Assembly: GCA_040398465.1 (NCBI GenBank)
Contig: JBBAUA010000006.1
Location: forward strand, 1 to 64,000
DNA length: 64,000 bases
Reading direction: 5' to 3'
Source of the DNA: UBA7672 sp040398465
Lineage (GTDB): Bacteria > Pseudomonadota > Alphaproteobacteria > Caulobacterales > Hyphomonadaceae
Shown here: positions 17,089 through 25,941 of the stretch, piece by piece
How positions within the stretch are numbered: the stretch's first letter is position 1
How the letters are laid out: each line of letters opens with the position of its first letter
Notes under the pieces: generated by a model
What the model saw: only the letters and a program-made list of their open reading frames with translations
Database searches by the model: none
What the model was told of the DNA's origin: nothing
Made by a program: the position numbers and the translations under genes

Positions 17089-17165
17089 GCATCATTCTCC
17101 TGGGCACGGTTTCTCATACCGCGTCCCGGCGACGCCTCGGCATGAAGATTTTGTGGCGCTTGCCT

Positions 17166-19844
17166 CTAGCGCTTGTTTGCCAGAGCCGCATGCGCCGCCG
17201 CGAGCCGCGCTACGGGTACGCGGTAGGGCGAGGCCGAAACGTAATCGAGCCCCACTTCCTCGAAGAAGAACACCGAAGCCGGATCGCCGCCATGCTCGCC
17301 GCAGACGCCGAGCTTGATCCGCGGCCGCGCCGCCCGTCCGCGCTCGCAGCCCATGCGCACCAGCTCGCCGACGCCATCGCGATCGATCGAGACGAACGGG
17401 TCTTTCTCGTAGATGCCCTTTTCCTCATAGACCTTGAGGAAGCGCGCAGCATCGTCACGCGAGATACCGAGCGTCGTTTGCGTCAGATCGTTGGTGCCAA
17501 AGGAGAAGAACTCCGCCTCCTCAGCGATCTCGCTGGCCCGTAGCGCCGCGCGCGGCAGCTCGATCATCGTGCCGACGAGATAATCCACCTGCGCCTTGCG
17601 CTCCTGGAAGACGCGCTCGGCTGTCTGCACCACAATGGCGCGCATCAGCTCCAGCTCGCGCCTGGTCGCGACAAGCGGGATCATGACTTCCGGCACAGGC
17701 GCGTTGCCCGTCTCCTTCGCCACATCCAGCGCCGCCTCGAAGATAGCGCGCGCTTGCATCTCGTAGATCTCCGGGAAGGTGACGCCCAGCCTGCAGCCGC
17801 GATGCCCAAGCATCGGGTTCGACTCGTGCAGCTCCTCCGCCCGCGCCTTCAGCACCCCAGCCGAAATGCCGGACTGCTTGGCGACTTCTGCAATGTCCTC
17901 GTCCTTGTGCGGCAGGAATTCGTGCAGCGGCGGATCAAGCAGGCGGATGGTCACCGGCAGCCCGGCCATGATGCGGAAGATCGCGGCGAAATCGGCGCGC
18001 TGCATCGGTAGCAGCTTGTCGAGCGCACGACGCCGTCCGCCTTCCTTCTCCGCGAGGATCATCTCGCGCACCACCGGAATGCGCTCCGCATCGAAGAACA
18101 TGTGCTCCGTGCGGCAGAGGCCGATGCCCTCCGCGCCGAACTTGCGCGCCGTCTCTGCATCCAGCGGCGTCTCGGCATTCGCACGCACCTTCATGCGCCG
18201 CACCGAATCCGCCCAGCCCATCAGCACCCCGAAATCCCCGCCGAGCGCCGGTTCTACCATCTTCACCGAGCCCACCAGCACCTCGCCCTTGGCGCCGTCG
18301 ACCGTGATGATGTCGCCCTTCTTCAGCGTGCGCGAGCCGACGCGAACAATCCCCTTCTCCGCGTCTATCTGCAGCGAGCCTGCACCGCACACGCACGGCC
18401 GCCCCATGCCGCGCGCCACCACGGCTGCATGCGAAGTCATGCCGCCACGCGCCGTCACGATGGCCTTGGCCGCGTGCATGCCCTGAATGTCTTCCGGCGA
18501 CGTCTCGATACGCACCAGGATCACTGCCTTGCCCGTGCCCGCGAGCGCCACGGCCTCAGCTGGATCGAACACCACCTGACCCACGGCCGCGCCGGGGGAC
18601 GCCGGCAGGCCCTTCACGAACAGGTCGCGCACCGCGTCCTTGGCGATCGTCGGGTGCAGCAGCTGGTCAAGCTGCGAGGGGTCAAGCCGCAGCACGGCTT
18701 CCCGCTCCGTGATCAGCCCCTCCTGGCACATGTCCACCGCAAGCTTCAGCGCCGCCTGCGCCGTGCGCTTCCCGCCGCGTGTCTGCAGCATGTAGAGCAC
18801 GCCCTGCTCCACCGTGAACTCGATGTCCTGCATGTCGCGATAGTGGCGCTCCAGCCGGTCAGCCACGGCGATCAGCTGGCCATAGACTTCCGGCATCGCC
18901 TCTTCGAGCGACAGGTCTTCCGACCTGAGATCGGCCTTGCGCGAGTTGGAGATCGGCGCCGGCGTGCGGATGCCCGCCACCACGTCCTCGCCCTGCGCAT
19001 TGACCAGATACTCGCCATAGAAGCGCTTCTCGCCGGTCGACGGATCGCGCGTGAACGCCACGCCCGTGGCCGAGCTCTCGCCCATATTGCCGAACACCAT
19101 GGACTGCACGTTCACAGCCGTGCCCCAGCTCTCGGGGATATCGTTCAGGCGGCGATAGGTGATCGCGCGATCGTTCATCCAGCTCGCGAACACGGCGCCG
19201 ATGGCGCCCCACAGCTGATCCTTCGGCTCCTGCGGGAAGGGCCGCCCGGCCTTCTTCTCCACGGCCTTCTTGTAGAGCGCGATCACCTCGATCCAGCTCT
19301 CGGCGCCGAGATCGGTGTCGAAGTTGAAGTCGCGGCTTTCCTTGTAGTCGTCGAGAATATGCTCGAACTCGTCGTGCGAGACGTTCAGCACCACGTTGGA
19401 GTACATCTGGATGAAGCGGCGATAGCTGTCATAGGCAAAGCGCCGGTCGCCCGAGAGCTTGGCAAGGCCCTCCGCCGTCTGGTCGTTGAGGCCGAGGTTC
19501 AGCACCGTATCCATCATGCCCGGCATCGACGCGCGCGAGCCCGAGCGCACCGACACCAGCAATGGATTGCGTACATCGCCAAACTTCTTGCCCGTCCGCC
19601 CCTCAAGCGCCTTCAGCGCATCGTTGACCTGGCCCTCGAGGTCCTCCGGGTACTTCCGCTTGTTCTTGTAGAAGACCGTGCAGACCTCGGTCGTGATGGT
19701 GAAGCCCGGCGGCACGGGCAGGCCCAGCTTCGACATCTCGGCAAGGTTGGCGCCCTTGCCGCCAAGCAGGTTCTTCATCGACGCATCGCCATCCGAGGCG
19801 CCGCCGCCGAAATCATAGACCCACTTGGTGGCGAGTTGGGACAT
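17166..19844 (-). CDS. ppdK: Pyruvate, phosphate dikinase
   Basis: 892 residues, the family length. The N-terminal ATP-grasp domain starts WVYDFGGG...LLGGKGANLAEMSKLGLPVPPGFTITTE. The swivelling phosphohistidine domain has the catalytic His in GGMTSHAAVVARGMGRPCV. The C-terminal PEP/pyruvate TIM barrel has GIGLCRTEHMFF, MLGHRGCRLG, EVMIPLVA, SFGTNDLTQ and the catalytic Cys in KLGVCGEHGGDP. The enzyme interconverts pyruvate, ATP and Pi with PEP, AMP and PPi, linking glycolysis and gluconeogenesis. It is monocistronic or precedes the PhoX-type gene 77 bp downstream. A pair of inverted REP-like palindromes lies just upstream, between it and glyS. Confidence 0.95.
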   Translation of the reverse strand: MSQLATKWVYDFGGGASDGDASMKNLLGGKGANLAEMSKLGLPVPPGFTITTEVCTVFYKNKRKYPEDLEGQVNDALKALEGRTGKKFGDVRNPLLVSVRSGSRASMPGMMDTVLNLGLNDQTAEGLAKLSGDRRFAYDSYRRFIQMYSNVVLNVSHDEFEHILDDYKESRDFNFDTDLGAESWIEVIALYKKAVEKKAGRPFPQEPKDQLWGAIGAVFASWMNDRAITYRRLNDIPESWGTAVNVQSMVFGNMGESSATGVAFTRDPSTGEKRFYGEYLVNAQGEDVVAGIRTPAPISNSRKADLRSEDLSLEEAMPEVYGQLIAVADRLERHYRDMQDIEFTVEQGVLYMLQTRGGKRTAQAALKLAVDMCQEGLITEREAVLRLDPSQLDQLLHPTIAKDAVRDLFVKGLPASPGAAVGQVVFDPAEAVALAGTGKAVILVRIETSPEDIQGMHAAKAIVTARGGMTSHAAVVARGMGRPCVCGAGSLQIDAEKGIVRVGSRTLKKGDIITVDGAKGEVLVGSVKMVEPALGGDFGVLMGWADSVRRMKVRANAETPLDAETARKFGAEGIGLCRTEHMFFDAERIPVVREMILAEKEGGRRRALDKLLPMQRADFAAIFRIMAGLPVTIRLLDPPLHEFLPHKDEDIAEVAKQSGISAGVLKARAEELHESNPMLGHRGCRLGVTFPEIYEMQARAIFEAALDVAKETGNAPVPEVMIPLVATRRELELMRAIVVQTAERVFQERKAQVDYLVGTMIELPRAALRASEIAEEAEFFSFGTNDLTQTTLGISRDDAARFLKVYEEKGIYEKDPFVSIDRDGVGELVRMGCERGRAARPRIKLGVCGEHGGDPASVFFFEEVGLDYVSASPYRVPVARLAAAHAALANKR

Positions 19845-19875
19845 GCTGGTCAGCCTTCAAGTTCTGTGGCGAAAC

Positions 19876-19920
19876 CCTCGTCCTTCGAGACGAGCCCTGC
19901 GGGCTCTCCTCAGGATGAGG
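19876..19920. repeat. REP-like palindromic repeat, copy A
   Basis: CCTCGTCCTTCGAGACG, an inner AGCCCTGCGGGCT stem, then CTCCTCAGGATGAGG. Each end is the imperfect inverse of the other, making a cruciform or hairpin of about 45 bp. It is the inverted partner of copy B 50 bp away. The same family occurs at 42815. Confidence 0.7.
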
Positions 19921-19969
19921 ATTTCTCCTCTATGGTTGCGCCCTCAACGAGCGCCATTCTCTAGTAGCG

Positions 19970-20012
19970 CCTCATCCTGAGGAGCCGCGAAGCGGCGTCT
20001 CGAAGGACGAGG
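19970..20012. repeat. REP-like palindromic repeat, copy B (inverted to copy A)
   Basis: CCTCATCCTGAGGAG, inner CCGCGAAGCGG, then CGTCTCGAAGGACGAGG. Its reverse complement matches copy A in both outer arms and differs only in the inner stem. The two copies face each other in the ppdK-glyS gap and together could form a long hairpin. Confidence 0.7.
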
Positions 20013-20022
20013 CGCATGCTCG

Positions 20023-22137
20023 CTAGCCTTCGATCTTGCTGAAATCCGCCACGCGCCCGAGCGCATCGCGGATCTGCGAAAGTATCCTCAACCGGTTCTC
20101 ACGCACATCCGCGACATCCGCGTTCACTGTAACCTTGTCGAAATAGGCGTCCACCGGCCCGCGAAGCTTCGACAGCGCCCGCATGGCGCCCGCGAAATCC
20201 TCGCGCTCCAGTGCAGATGTAGCCTCCGGCGCCGCCTTGGCGAGCGCCGACACCAGCGCATCCACCTCCGGCGGATCGCCCGGCATGGAGATACCCTGCC
20301 CGGAGTAGGACTTTCCGTCCTTCTTCTCCTCGATGGCCAGGATGTTCGCCGCGCGCTTGTACCCCGCGAGCAGGTTCTTGCCGTCCTCGGTGGACAGGAA
20401 CTCACCCAGCGCCTCAACACGCTTCACGATGAGAACAAGGTCATCCTCGCCCAGCGCAAACACCGCATCGATCAGATCATGCCGCGCGCCCTGTTCGCGC
20501 AGGTGCACTTTGAGGCGGTCGGCGAAGAACGACATCAGGCTAGCGTGGATGTCGGCCCACTTCTCGTGGATCCCAAGTGAGTGACCGTCCTCAGTGCCTA
20601 GGTTCTGCACTTCGAGGACTTGAAGCGCCCCATTCAGTGTGTCGATCAGACCAAGTCGCAGCTCGTTCTCCAGAACGATCCGCACGAATCCAAGAGCCGC
20701 TCTGCGCAGCGCAAACGGGTCCTTGGAGCCCGTAGGCTTTTCATCGATCGCCCAGAACCCGACCATTGTGTCGAGCTTGTCCGCCAGAGCCACGGCTGCT
20801 CCGACCGGTCCGCCCGGCACGGTGTCTCCCGGCCCCTTCGGTTTGTAGTGATCGCGTACAGCATCCGCGACTGCCTGCGGTTCGCCCTGCAGCGTCGCGT
20901 AGTACCGGCCCATCACGCCTTCGAGTTCCGCAAACTCGCCCACCATGTCGGAAACGAGATCGCACTTCGCCAGTTTCGCTGCCCGATCCGCCTGCGTCGG
21001 GTCAGCGCCAACCTTCGGCGCTACCCGCCTTGCTAGCTCCATAACGCGCTCGGCTTTAGCCTTCACCGTACCCAGCTTCTCGTGGAACACGATGTTGCCC
21101 AGCTTCTCGAAGCGCGACTCGAGCGAGATCTTCCGGTCATTGTCCCAGAAGAATCGCGCATCGTTCAGGCGCGCCGACAGCACGCGCGAATTCCCCTCGG
21201 CGATCTTCCTGCCGCCATCCGCCGCATCGAGGTTCGCCACCACGATGAATTTCGGCGCCAGTGCGCCATCCTTCTTCGCCGGATCGCGCACCGCGAAATA
21301 CTTCTGGTGCGTACGCATCGACAGCTTGATCACTTCCGGCGGCAGGTCGAGGAACGACTTATCCATGTCGCCAATGATGACGACCGGATGCTCCGCCAGC
21401 CCGGCCACTTCCTCGAGCAGGCCGATATCCTCGACCAGCTCCAGGTTCTGCGCCGCGCACAGCTGCTTCGCGTCGGTGAGGATGATCTCTTTCCGCTCCT
21501 CGCGGTCGAGGATCACGCGACCCTTGTTCTTCAGCACGTCAGAGTAGTCATCGAACCGGCGCACCTTGAACGGCCCGCGCCCCATCACGCGATGGCCCTC
21601 GGTGATATTGTCGCTCTTGATGCCCTCGATCTCGAACGGCACCACCTCGCCATCGAACGTGCAGAGGATGCGGCTAATCGGGCGCACCCAGCGCAGGTCT
21701 CCAGTTCCCCAGCGCATCGACTTCGGCCAGTGGAAGCCGCGAATGATCTGCGGCACGAGCGCCGCGATCACATCCGCCGTCTGCCGGCCCGCCTTGCGAA
21801 CATGCGCGACATAGACCCGCCCCTTCTTGGGCACGTCATGCACATGCGCCTGGGCAATGTCCGACAGCCCGGCCTTCTTGAGGAAGCCCTGGATCGCCGC
21901 GTCCGGCGCGCCCTCCTTCGGACCGATCACATCCTCGACCACGTCGGCGGATTTGACCGGCAGGCCTTCGACCACGGCGACCAGCCGCCGCGGCCCCGAA
22001 AAGCCCTTGATGCCCTCAGGCATCAGGCCAGCGGCGGTCAGCCCGTCCATCAGCGCTTTCACGAGGTCCGCCTCGGCCTTCGCCTGCATGCGGGCCGGGA
22101 TTTCCTCTGACAGGATTTCAAGCAGGAGCTGGGGCAT
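20023..22137 (-). CDS. glyS: Glycyl-tRNA synthetase beta subunit
   Basis: 704 residues from the ATG at 22137; an in-frame GTG lies four codons upstream. The N-terminal MPQLLLEILSEEIPARMQ is the standard GlyS opening. TRRLVAVVEGLP-type (PRRLVAVVEGLP), LPKSMRW-type (WPKSMRWG), GHRVMG, RLNDARFFWDND and ALADKLDTMVGFWAIDEKPTGSKDPFALRRAALG follow. It ends with a DALR-type anticodon-binding region. It pairs with GlyQ to charge tRNA-Gly. The alpha gene lies 4.6 kb upstream on the same strand, with other genes, some on the opposite strand, in between. Confidence 0.95.
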   Translation of the reverse strand: MPQLLLEILSEEIPARMQAKAEADLVKALMDGLTAAGLMPEGIKGFSGPRRLVAVVEGLPVKSADVVEDVIGPKEGAPDAAIQGFLKKAGLSDIAQAHVHDVPKKGRVYVAHVRKAGRQTADVIAALVPQIIRGFHWPKSMRWGTGDLRWVRPISRILCTFDGEVVPFEIEGIKSDNITEGHRVMGRGPFKVRRFDDYSDVLKNKGRVILDREERKEIILTDAKQLCAAQNLELVEDIGLLEEVAGLAEHPVVIIGDMDKSFLDLPPEVIKLSMRTHQKYFAVRDPAKKDGALAPKFIVVANLDAADGGRKIAEGNSRVLSARLNDARFFWDNDRKISLESRFEKLGNIVFHEKLGTVKAKAERVMELARRVAPKVGADPTQADRAAKLAKCDLVSDMVGEFAELEGVMGRYYATLQGEPQAVADAVRDHYKPKGPGDTVPGGPVGAAVALADKLDTMVGFWAIDEKPTGSKDPFALRRAALGFVRIVLENELRLGLIDTLNGALQVLEVQNLGTEDGHSLGIHEKWADIHASLMSFFADRLKVHLREQGARHDLIDAVFALGEDDLVLIVKRVEALGEFLSTEDGKNLLAGYKRAANILAIEEKKDGKSYSGQGISMPGDPPEVDALVSALAKAAPEATSALEREDFAGAMRALSKLRGPVDAYFDKVTVNADVADVRENRLRILSQIRDALGRVADFSKIEG

Positions 22138-22284
22138 GCCGACTTTCACGTTCCGTTGGGTGGGGAGTGCAGCGGAATGGAGGGAAATTCAAGGGAGAAG
22201 ACGGCAGCCCGGCCCCTGCCACGAGCAGTTGCGGCCGGAAGAATCCCGTCGTTATGTGCCCGCGCTTGAATCGAGGGGTTGCGC

Positions 22285-22746
22285 ATGCGCCATGCTGTTT
22301 TTCTCACATTGGCGGCGCTTTTGCTGGCCGCTCCCTCCCACGCCCAGAAGCCGGGCAATTGGGGGTATCTCGAGACCGCAGACGGTGTGATCGGCTGGGG
22401 CGACATTGCAGTTGAAGGCCAGGTCGCGATGGCTCGGCGCTTCATCCTCACGAGGACACCAAGATCGACGCCGATGGGCGTGGTCCAGTGGATGTCTCAC
22501 CCGTTCACCCTCGACTGCCAGACCGGAACATTCACGCAGAATGCCGGCGAATACCTCGCGCTGGATGGTACCTCCCTCGGCAAGTCCGTTGGACACCCCC
22601 TACAGACGATCTCGGATGGTTCGGCCGAAGCCATGCTCCGGGCCTCCATCTGCGAGGGACGCGCCGTTGAGGGCTCAAAGGTTGCAGCAAATCGCGAAGA
22701 GGCCATGGCAAACGCCCGCGCCCTTGTCGCCCCAACCGCCCAGTGA
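22285..22746 (+). CDS. Small secreted protein of unknown function
   Basis: 153 residues from the ATG at 22285, preceded by GAGGGG. The signal peptide MRHAVFLTLAALLLAAPSHA is followed by a mature part beginning QKPGNWGYLETADGVIGWGDIAVEG. It has two Cys (LDCQTG and SICEG) and an Ala-rich helical C terminus. There are no catalytic motifs. It is divergent from glyS, from which it is separated by about 150 bp. No family recognised. Confidence 0.65.
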   Translation: MRHAVFLTLAALLLAAPSHAQKPGNWGYLETADGVIGWGDIAVEGQVAMARRFILTRTPRSTPMGVVQWMSHPFTLDCQTGTFTQNAGEYLALDGTSLGKSVGHPLQTISDGSAEAMLRASICEGRAVEGSKVAANREEAMANARALVAPTAQ

Positions 22747-22763
22747 ACACTGGGGGCGGCGGG

Positions 22764-23252
22764 CTATTCGGCCCGCTTCTCCGGAGCCGGCGTCTTGGAC
22801 AGCAACGGCCTCAGCCACTCCGCCTGCGCCGCATCCATCTGCGGCAGCATCACCCGCGTCGTGTAGTGGCCGAACAGCTGGTCCCCGCCCATGAAGGCCC
22901 AGTCGACGATCTGGCTCTCCTGAAAGTCCATAATCGCGTGTTCCTTCAGATCGCCAAGAAAGCGCGGCTGCACCGACAGTTCACCGATGATCCTGTCCGG
23001 AGCGCGGGCCACATTCTCCACCCACGCCTCCTCGACGCCCGGCTGTCCGTCGCGGCGTGGAAAGGCAGCCTTCAGTGAGAAATCGTAGTCGCCCTCTTCC
23101 GGCTGCACGAACCGCTCCCAGAAGATGGACAGAGCGCCACGCGCGGCATCCTTCGCCGCTGCAAGCTCGCGCTGGTAGGCCGCCTCGGGATCTTCCACCT
23201 GTCCAGAACAGGCCGCAAGCGCCAGAGCAATCAGCGCAGCCGCTGGCCTCAC
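22764..23252 (-). CDS. DUF2314-like lipoprotein
   Basis: 162 residues from the GTG that overlaps the stop of the upstream gene (GTGA). The lipoprotein signal is short: RPAAALIALALAAC, with lipobox LAAC. The mature part contains YDFSLKAAFPRRDGQPGVEEAWVENV and RIIGELSVQPRFLGDLKEHAIMDFQESQIVDWAFM, typical of DUF2314 proteins, which are small envelope proteins of unknown role. It is co-transcribed with the glutaminyl cyclase-type gene. An upstream in-frame extension falls inside that gene and was not used. Confidence 0.7.
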   Translation of the reverse strand: MRPAAALIALALAACSGQVEDPEAAYQRELAAAKDAARGALSIFWERFVQPEEGDYDFSLKAAFPRRDGQPGVEEAWVENVARAPDRIIGELSVQPRFLGDLKEHAIMDFQESQIVDWAFMGGDQLFGHYTTRVMLPQMDAAQAEWLRPLLSKTPAPEKRAE

Positions 23253-24052
23253 GGCGTCGCGCCGGCCGTCGGATCGGTGACCTTGATCTCGAACAGCTTG
23301 GGCCAAAGCTTTCCTGTCACGTAGATCTTGTCGTTCGCCTTGTCCCACGCGATCCCGTTCAGCACATCGGTCTGCCGCCGCTCTTCGGGCGTGAGCAGGT
23401 TCCGCAGAAGCAGCACGCCCGTCACCTTGCCCGTCGCCGGATCGATGCGCACGATGCGATCCGTCTCGAACACATTGGCCCAGATCTCGCCCTTCACGAA
23501 CTCCAGCTCATTCAACTTCGCAACCGGCTGGCCATTCATCGTCACGTCGATGCGGCCGGTCTCCTGCAATGTCGTGGGATCAAGCTTGCGGATCTGGTGC
23601 GTGCCGTCGCTCATGAAGATCTGCGTGTCATCACGCGTGAGGCCCCAGCCTTCGCCCTGATAGGTCCACTCGCCTTCCTTCGCGAGCGTCTCCTTGTCGA
23701 GAATGAAGCCCTTCTGGTGCCGCCAGGTCAGCGTGATGATGCGATCATCCCACACCACCATGCCCTCGCCGAAATACTGCGGGTCGATCTTGTGCTCCTG
23801 CTGCACCGCGCCGGTCTTGAGGTCGACCTTGCGCACCCAGGACGTGCCCTCCTGCCCTGTGCTCTCCCACAGCTGGCCATCCTCGATCAGCAGGCCTTGC
23901 GTGAACGCCTTGGGATCATGCGGATAGGTCGCCACCACCTCATAGGAAAAGGCAGGCGTCGTGGGCGCCGCCACAACGGGCGCGGGCGCAGGCCCGGATG
24001 CGGGCGAGCAAGCGGATGCGGCTAGGAATGCAGCTAGAAGCAGGGTTCTCAT
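23249..24052 (-). CDS. Glutaminyl-peptide cyclotransferase (beta-propeller type), lipoprotein
   Basis: 267 residues. The signal LLLAAFLAASAC has a lipobox, then a Pro/Ala linker. Glutamine cyclotransferase family motifs follow: YPHDPKAFTQGLLIEDGQLWESTGQEGTSWVRKVDLKTG, YFGEGMVVWDDRIITLTWR, EGWGLTRDD, SDGTHQIRKLDPTTL, LNELEFVKGEIWANVFETDRIVRIDPATGKV and LNGIAWDKANDKIYVTGKLWPKLFEI. It forms N-terminal pyroglutamate on exported peptides, as the plant-type bacterial QCs do. It sits at the outer face of a membrane because of its anchor. It is the first gene of a coupled pair. Confidence 0.88.
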   Translation of the reverse strand: MRTLLLAAFLAASACSPASGPAPAPVVAAPTTPAFSYEVVATYPHDPKAFTQGLLIEDGQLWESTGQEGTSWVRKVDLKTGAVQQEHKIDPQYFGEGMVVWDDRIITLTWRHQKGFILDKETLAKEGEWTYQGEGWGLTRDDTQIFMSDGTHQIRKLDPTTLQETGRIDVTMNGQPVAKLNELEFVKGEIWANVFETDRIVRIDPATGKVTGVLLLRNLLTPEERRQTDVLNGIAWDKANDKIYVTGKLWPKLFEIKVTDPTAGATP

Positions 24053-24097
24053 GACCCTGCTTCTAACGCGATGCGATTTCCCGCGCCAGCGTATCGA

Positions 24098-24889
24098 TCA
24101 CTGGGCCTGCGGCGGCTGGCGCGGTCCCGGCGGGGCGTGCGCCGGCAGGCCCGGAAGGTTGCCCACCATTCCGTTCGGCAGGGCCTTGGCCCGCGCCGCC
24201 TTGAAGGCGGGCCGCGCCTCGATGCGGGTGCGCCATTCAGCGATTCTCGGGAACTGGTTCTTGTCGACGATGTTCAGCGCCGTCGCGAAGTTCAGTGGGA
24301 ACACCATCATGATGTCAGCCGCCGAAAACTCCGAGCCGCCAAACCAAGGGTGCTTGCCGAGATAGTTCTCGGCGTACTGCACGACCTGTTCCGAATCGAC
24401 CAGCGGCGAGCGCGCGGTCGGCGGCTTGATCTGCCAGACGCGATAATCCGCGATAACGCGCGAGGCCAGCGAGCCTTCCGCGTAGTGCATCCATTTCAGG
24501 TGCTCAGGGTAGTCCGGCGAGCTGAGCGGCGGCGTCAGCTTGCCCGGCGCATAACGGTTGATGATCGTCTCGATGATCGCGCCGGACTCCACCAGCACCT
24601 GGTCGCCGATCGTGACGGTCGGCGCCACCGGCATCTCCGGGTTGATCGCCCGGATCGGCGCCATGGAGCCCGCAAGGTCGCCCTGCTTGAATTTCAGCGT
24701 GTACGGCAGGCCCAGCTCTTCCATCAGCCAGACGATCCGTTCCGACCTGCGGCCTTCGAGGTGGTAGATGGTGATCTCCGGCATCGCCATGGCGGCGGGC
24801 GTGGCCGCCATCGTCTCGGTCACAGAGACCGACATGCAGCCTCCGGCCATCAGAGGCAACATCGCAACCGCGGCAAGCATCATCTTCAT
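24098..24889 (-). CDS. Glutathione S-transferase-fold protein with export/lipoprotein signal
   Basis: 263 residues from the ATG at 24889 (GGGGAGAG upstream). The start MKMMLAAVAMLPLMAGGC is a signal peptide with a possible lipobox (AGGC). After a linker comes an ordinary GST: thioredoxin-fold half TIYHLEGRRSERIVWLMEELGLPYTLKF, with cis-Pro and Glu-Ser in MPVAPTVTIGDQVLVESGAIIETI, and an all-helical C-terminal half with GSEFSAADIMMVFPL and FPRIAEWRTRIEARPAF. GSTs are normally cytosolic and need glutathione, so periplasmic placement is unusual. A Pro-rich tail ends the protein. Glutathione export or a different ligand would have to be assumed. Confidence 0.8.
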   Translation of the reverse strand: MKMMLAAVAMLPLMAGGCMSVSVTETMAATPAAMAMPEITIYHLEGRRSERIVWLMEELGLPYTLKFKQGDLAGSMAPIRAINPEMPVAPTVTIGDQVLVESGAIIETIINRYAPGKLTPPLSSPDYPEHLKWMHYAEGSLASRVIADYRVWQIKPPTARSPLVDSEQVVQYAENYLGKHPWFGGSEFSAADIMMVFPLNFATALNIVDKNQFPRIAEWRTRIEARPAFKAARAKALPNGMVGNLPGLPAHAPPGPRQPPQAQ

Positions 24890-25037
24890 GGCGTCTCTCC
24901 CCTGGTTCCGCGACTCCGCGCGGATCATGCGTTGGATGAGCTTATACCCACACCGCGCCGCGGGGATAGCTGCCGCAGAGACATCTTGCTAGCCGCCGCG
25001 CGATGGCGTCCCATCACATCACAGACAGGGGACCAGC

Positions 25038-25832
25038 ATGACGACGTTTCAGGACGGACTTCTCAAGGGCAAGACCGCATTCGTCGCGGGCGCCTCCAGC
25101 GGCATCAACCTCCAGATCGCAGCGCGCCTCGCACAGGCGGGCGCTGCTGTCACGGTCCTGTCCCGCTCACCCGAGAAGATCGAGGCCGCCGCCGCAGGCA
25201 TCCGCGCCACGGGCGCAAAGTGCATCGGCATCCCGCAGGATGTCCGCGACCATGACGGCGTCGGCGAGGCGTTTGCGGCCTCCGTCGCAGCGCACGGCCC
25301 GATCGACATCATCGTCTCGGGCGCCGCCGGCAACTTCGTCGCGCCGTTCAATGGCATTTCCTACAACGGCTTCCGCGCCGTGATCGATATTGACCTCGTC
25401 GGCTGCTACAATGTGATGAAGCAGGGCTTCCCACACCTGCGCACGCCTGGCGCCTCCGTCATCACCATCTCCGCTCCGCAGTCGGTCCATCCCTATCCGA
25501 TGCAGGCGCACGTCAACGCCGCCAAGGCCGGCGCCGACATGCTGGTCAAGACGCTCGCCGTGGAATGGGGTCCCCTCGGCGTGCGTGTGAACTCGATCAT
25601 CCCGGGCCCGATCGCCGACACGGAAGGCATGGCCCGGCTCGCGCCCAATCCGGAAGCCATGGCGAAGAGCGCAAAGAGCACGCCGATGCAGCGTCTCGGC
25701 ACCAAGGATGAAGTGGCCGACCTCGCCCTCTTCCTCTGCTCAGACGCCGCCGCCTACATCACCGGCGCGATCATCCCCTGCGATGGCGGCCTCTGCCTCC
25801 TCGGCGCAGGCCGTGTCGGCGCGGATCGCTGA
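25038..25832 (+). CDS. SDR-family oxidoreductase, 2,4-dienoyl-CoA reductase-like
   Basis: 264 residues. A Rossmann motif GASSGINLQIAARLAQAG, the SGAAGNFVAPFNGISYNGF region and DGGLCLLG near the end identify a short-chain dehydrogenase. The catalytic Ser is in ITISAPQ, but the canonical YxxxK Tyr is absent (HVNAAKAG keeps only the Lys). The AAGNF block and missing Tyr are typical of the peroxisomal-type 2,4-dienoyl-CoA reductases, which use other residues. A role in degrading unsaturated fatty acids with NADPH is therefore likely. It stands alone, with GGGG before the ATG. Confidence 0.82.
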   Translation: MTTFQDGLLKGKTAFVAGASSGINLQIAARLAQAGAAVTVLSRSPEKIEAAAAGIRATGAKCIGIPQDVRDHDGVGEAFAASVAAHGPIDIIVSGAAGNFVAPFNGISYNGFRAVIDIDLVGCYNVMKQGFPHLRTPGASVITISAPQSVHPYPMQAHVNAAKAGADMLVKTLAVEWGPLGVRVNSIIPGPIADTEGMARLAPNPEAMAKSAKSTPMQRLGTKDEVADLALFLCSDAAAYITGAIIPCDGGLCLLGAGRVGADR

Positions 25833-25941
25833 GAACGGAATAGCCGGCGCGCAGTTCATCGATGCAAGGCGCAGCAAATCGCGCAGCGCATGCAGGACGC
25901 TTCAGGAAGCGCGTTTCCCGATCACGCCGATCGGGTTCTCG

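Noticed and set aside
18102..19964. 620-codon plus-strand frame opposite ppdK
   Set aside because: Residue composition (His, Arg, Ala) is that of antisense to a GC-rich gene; ppdK is certain.
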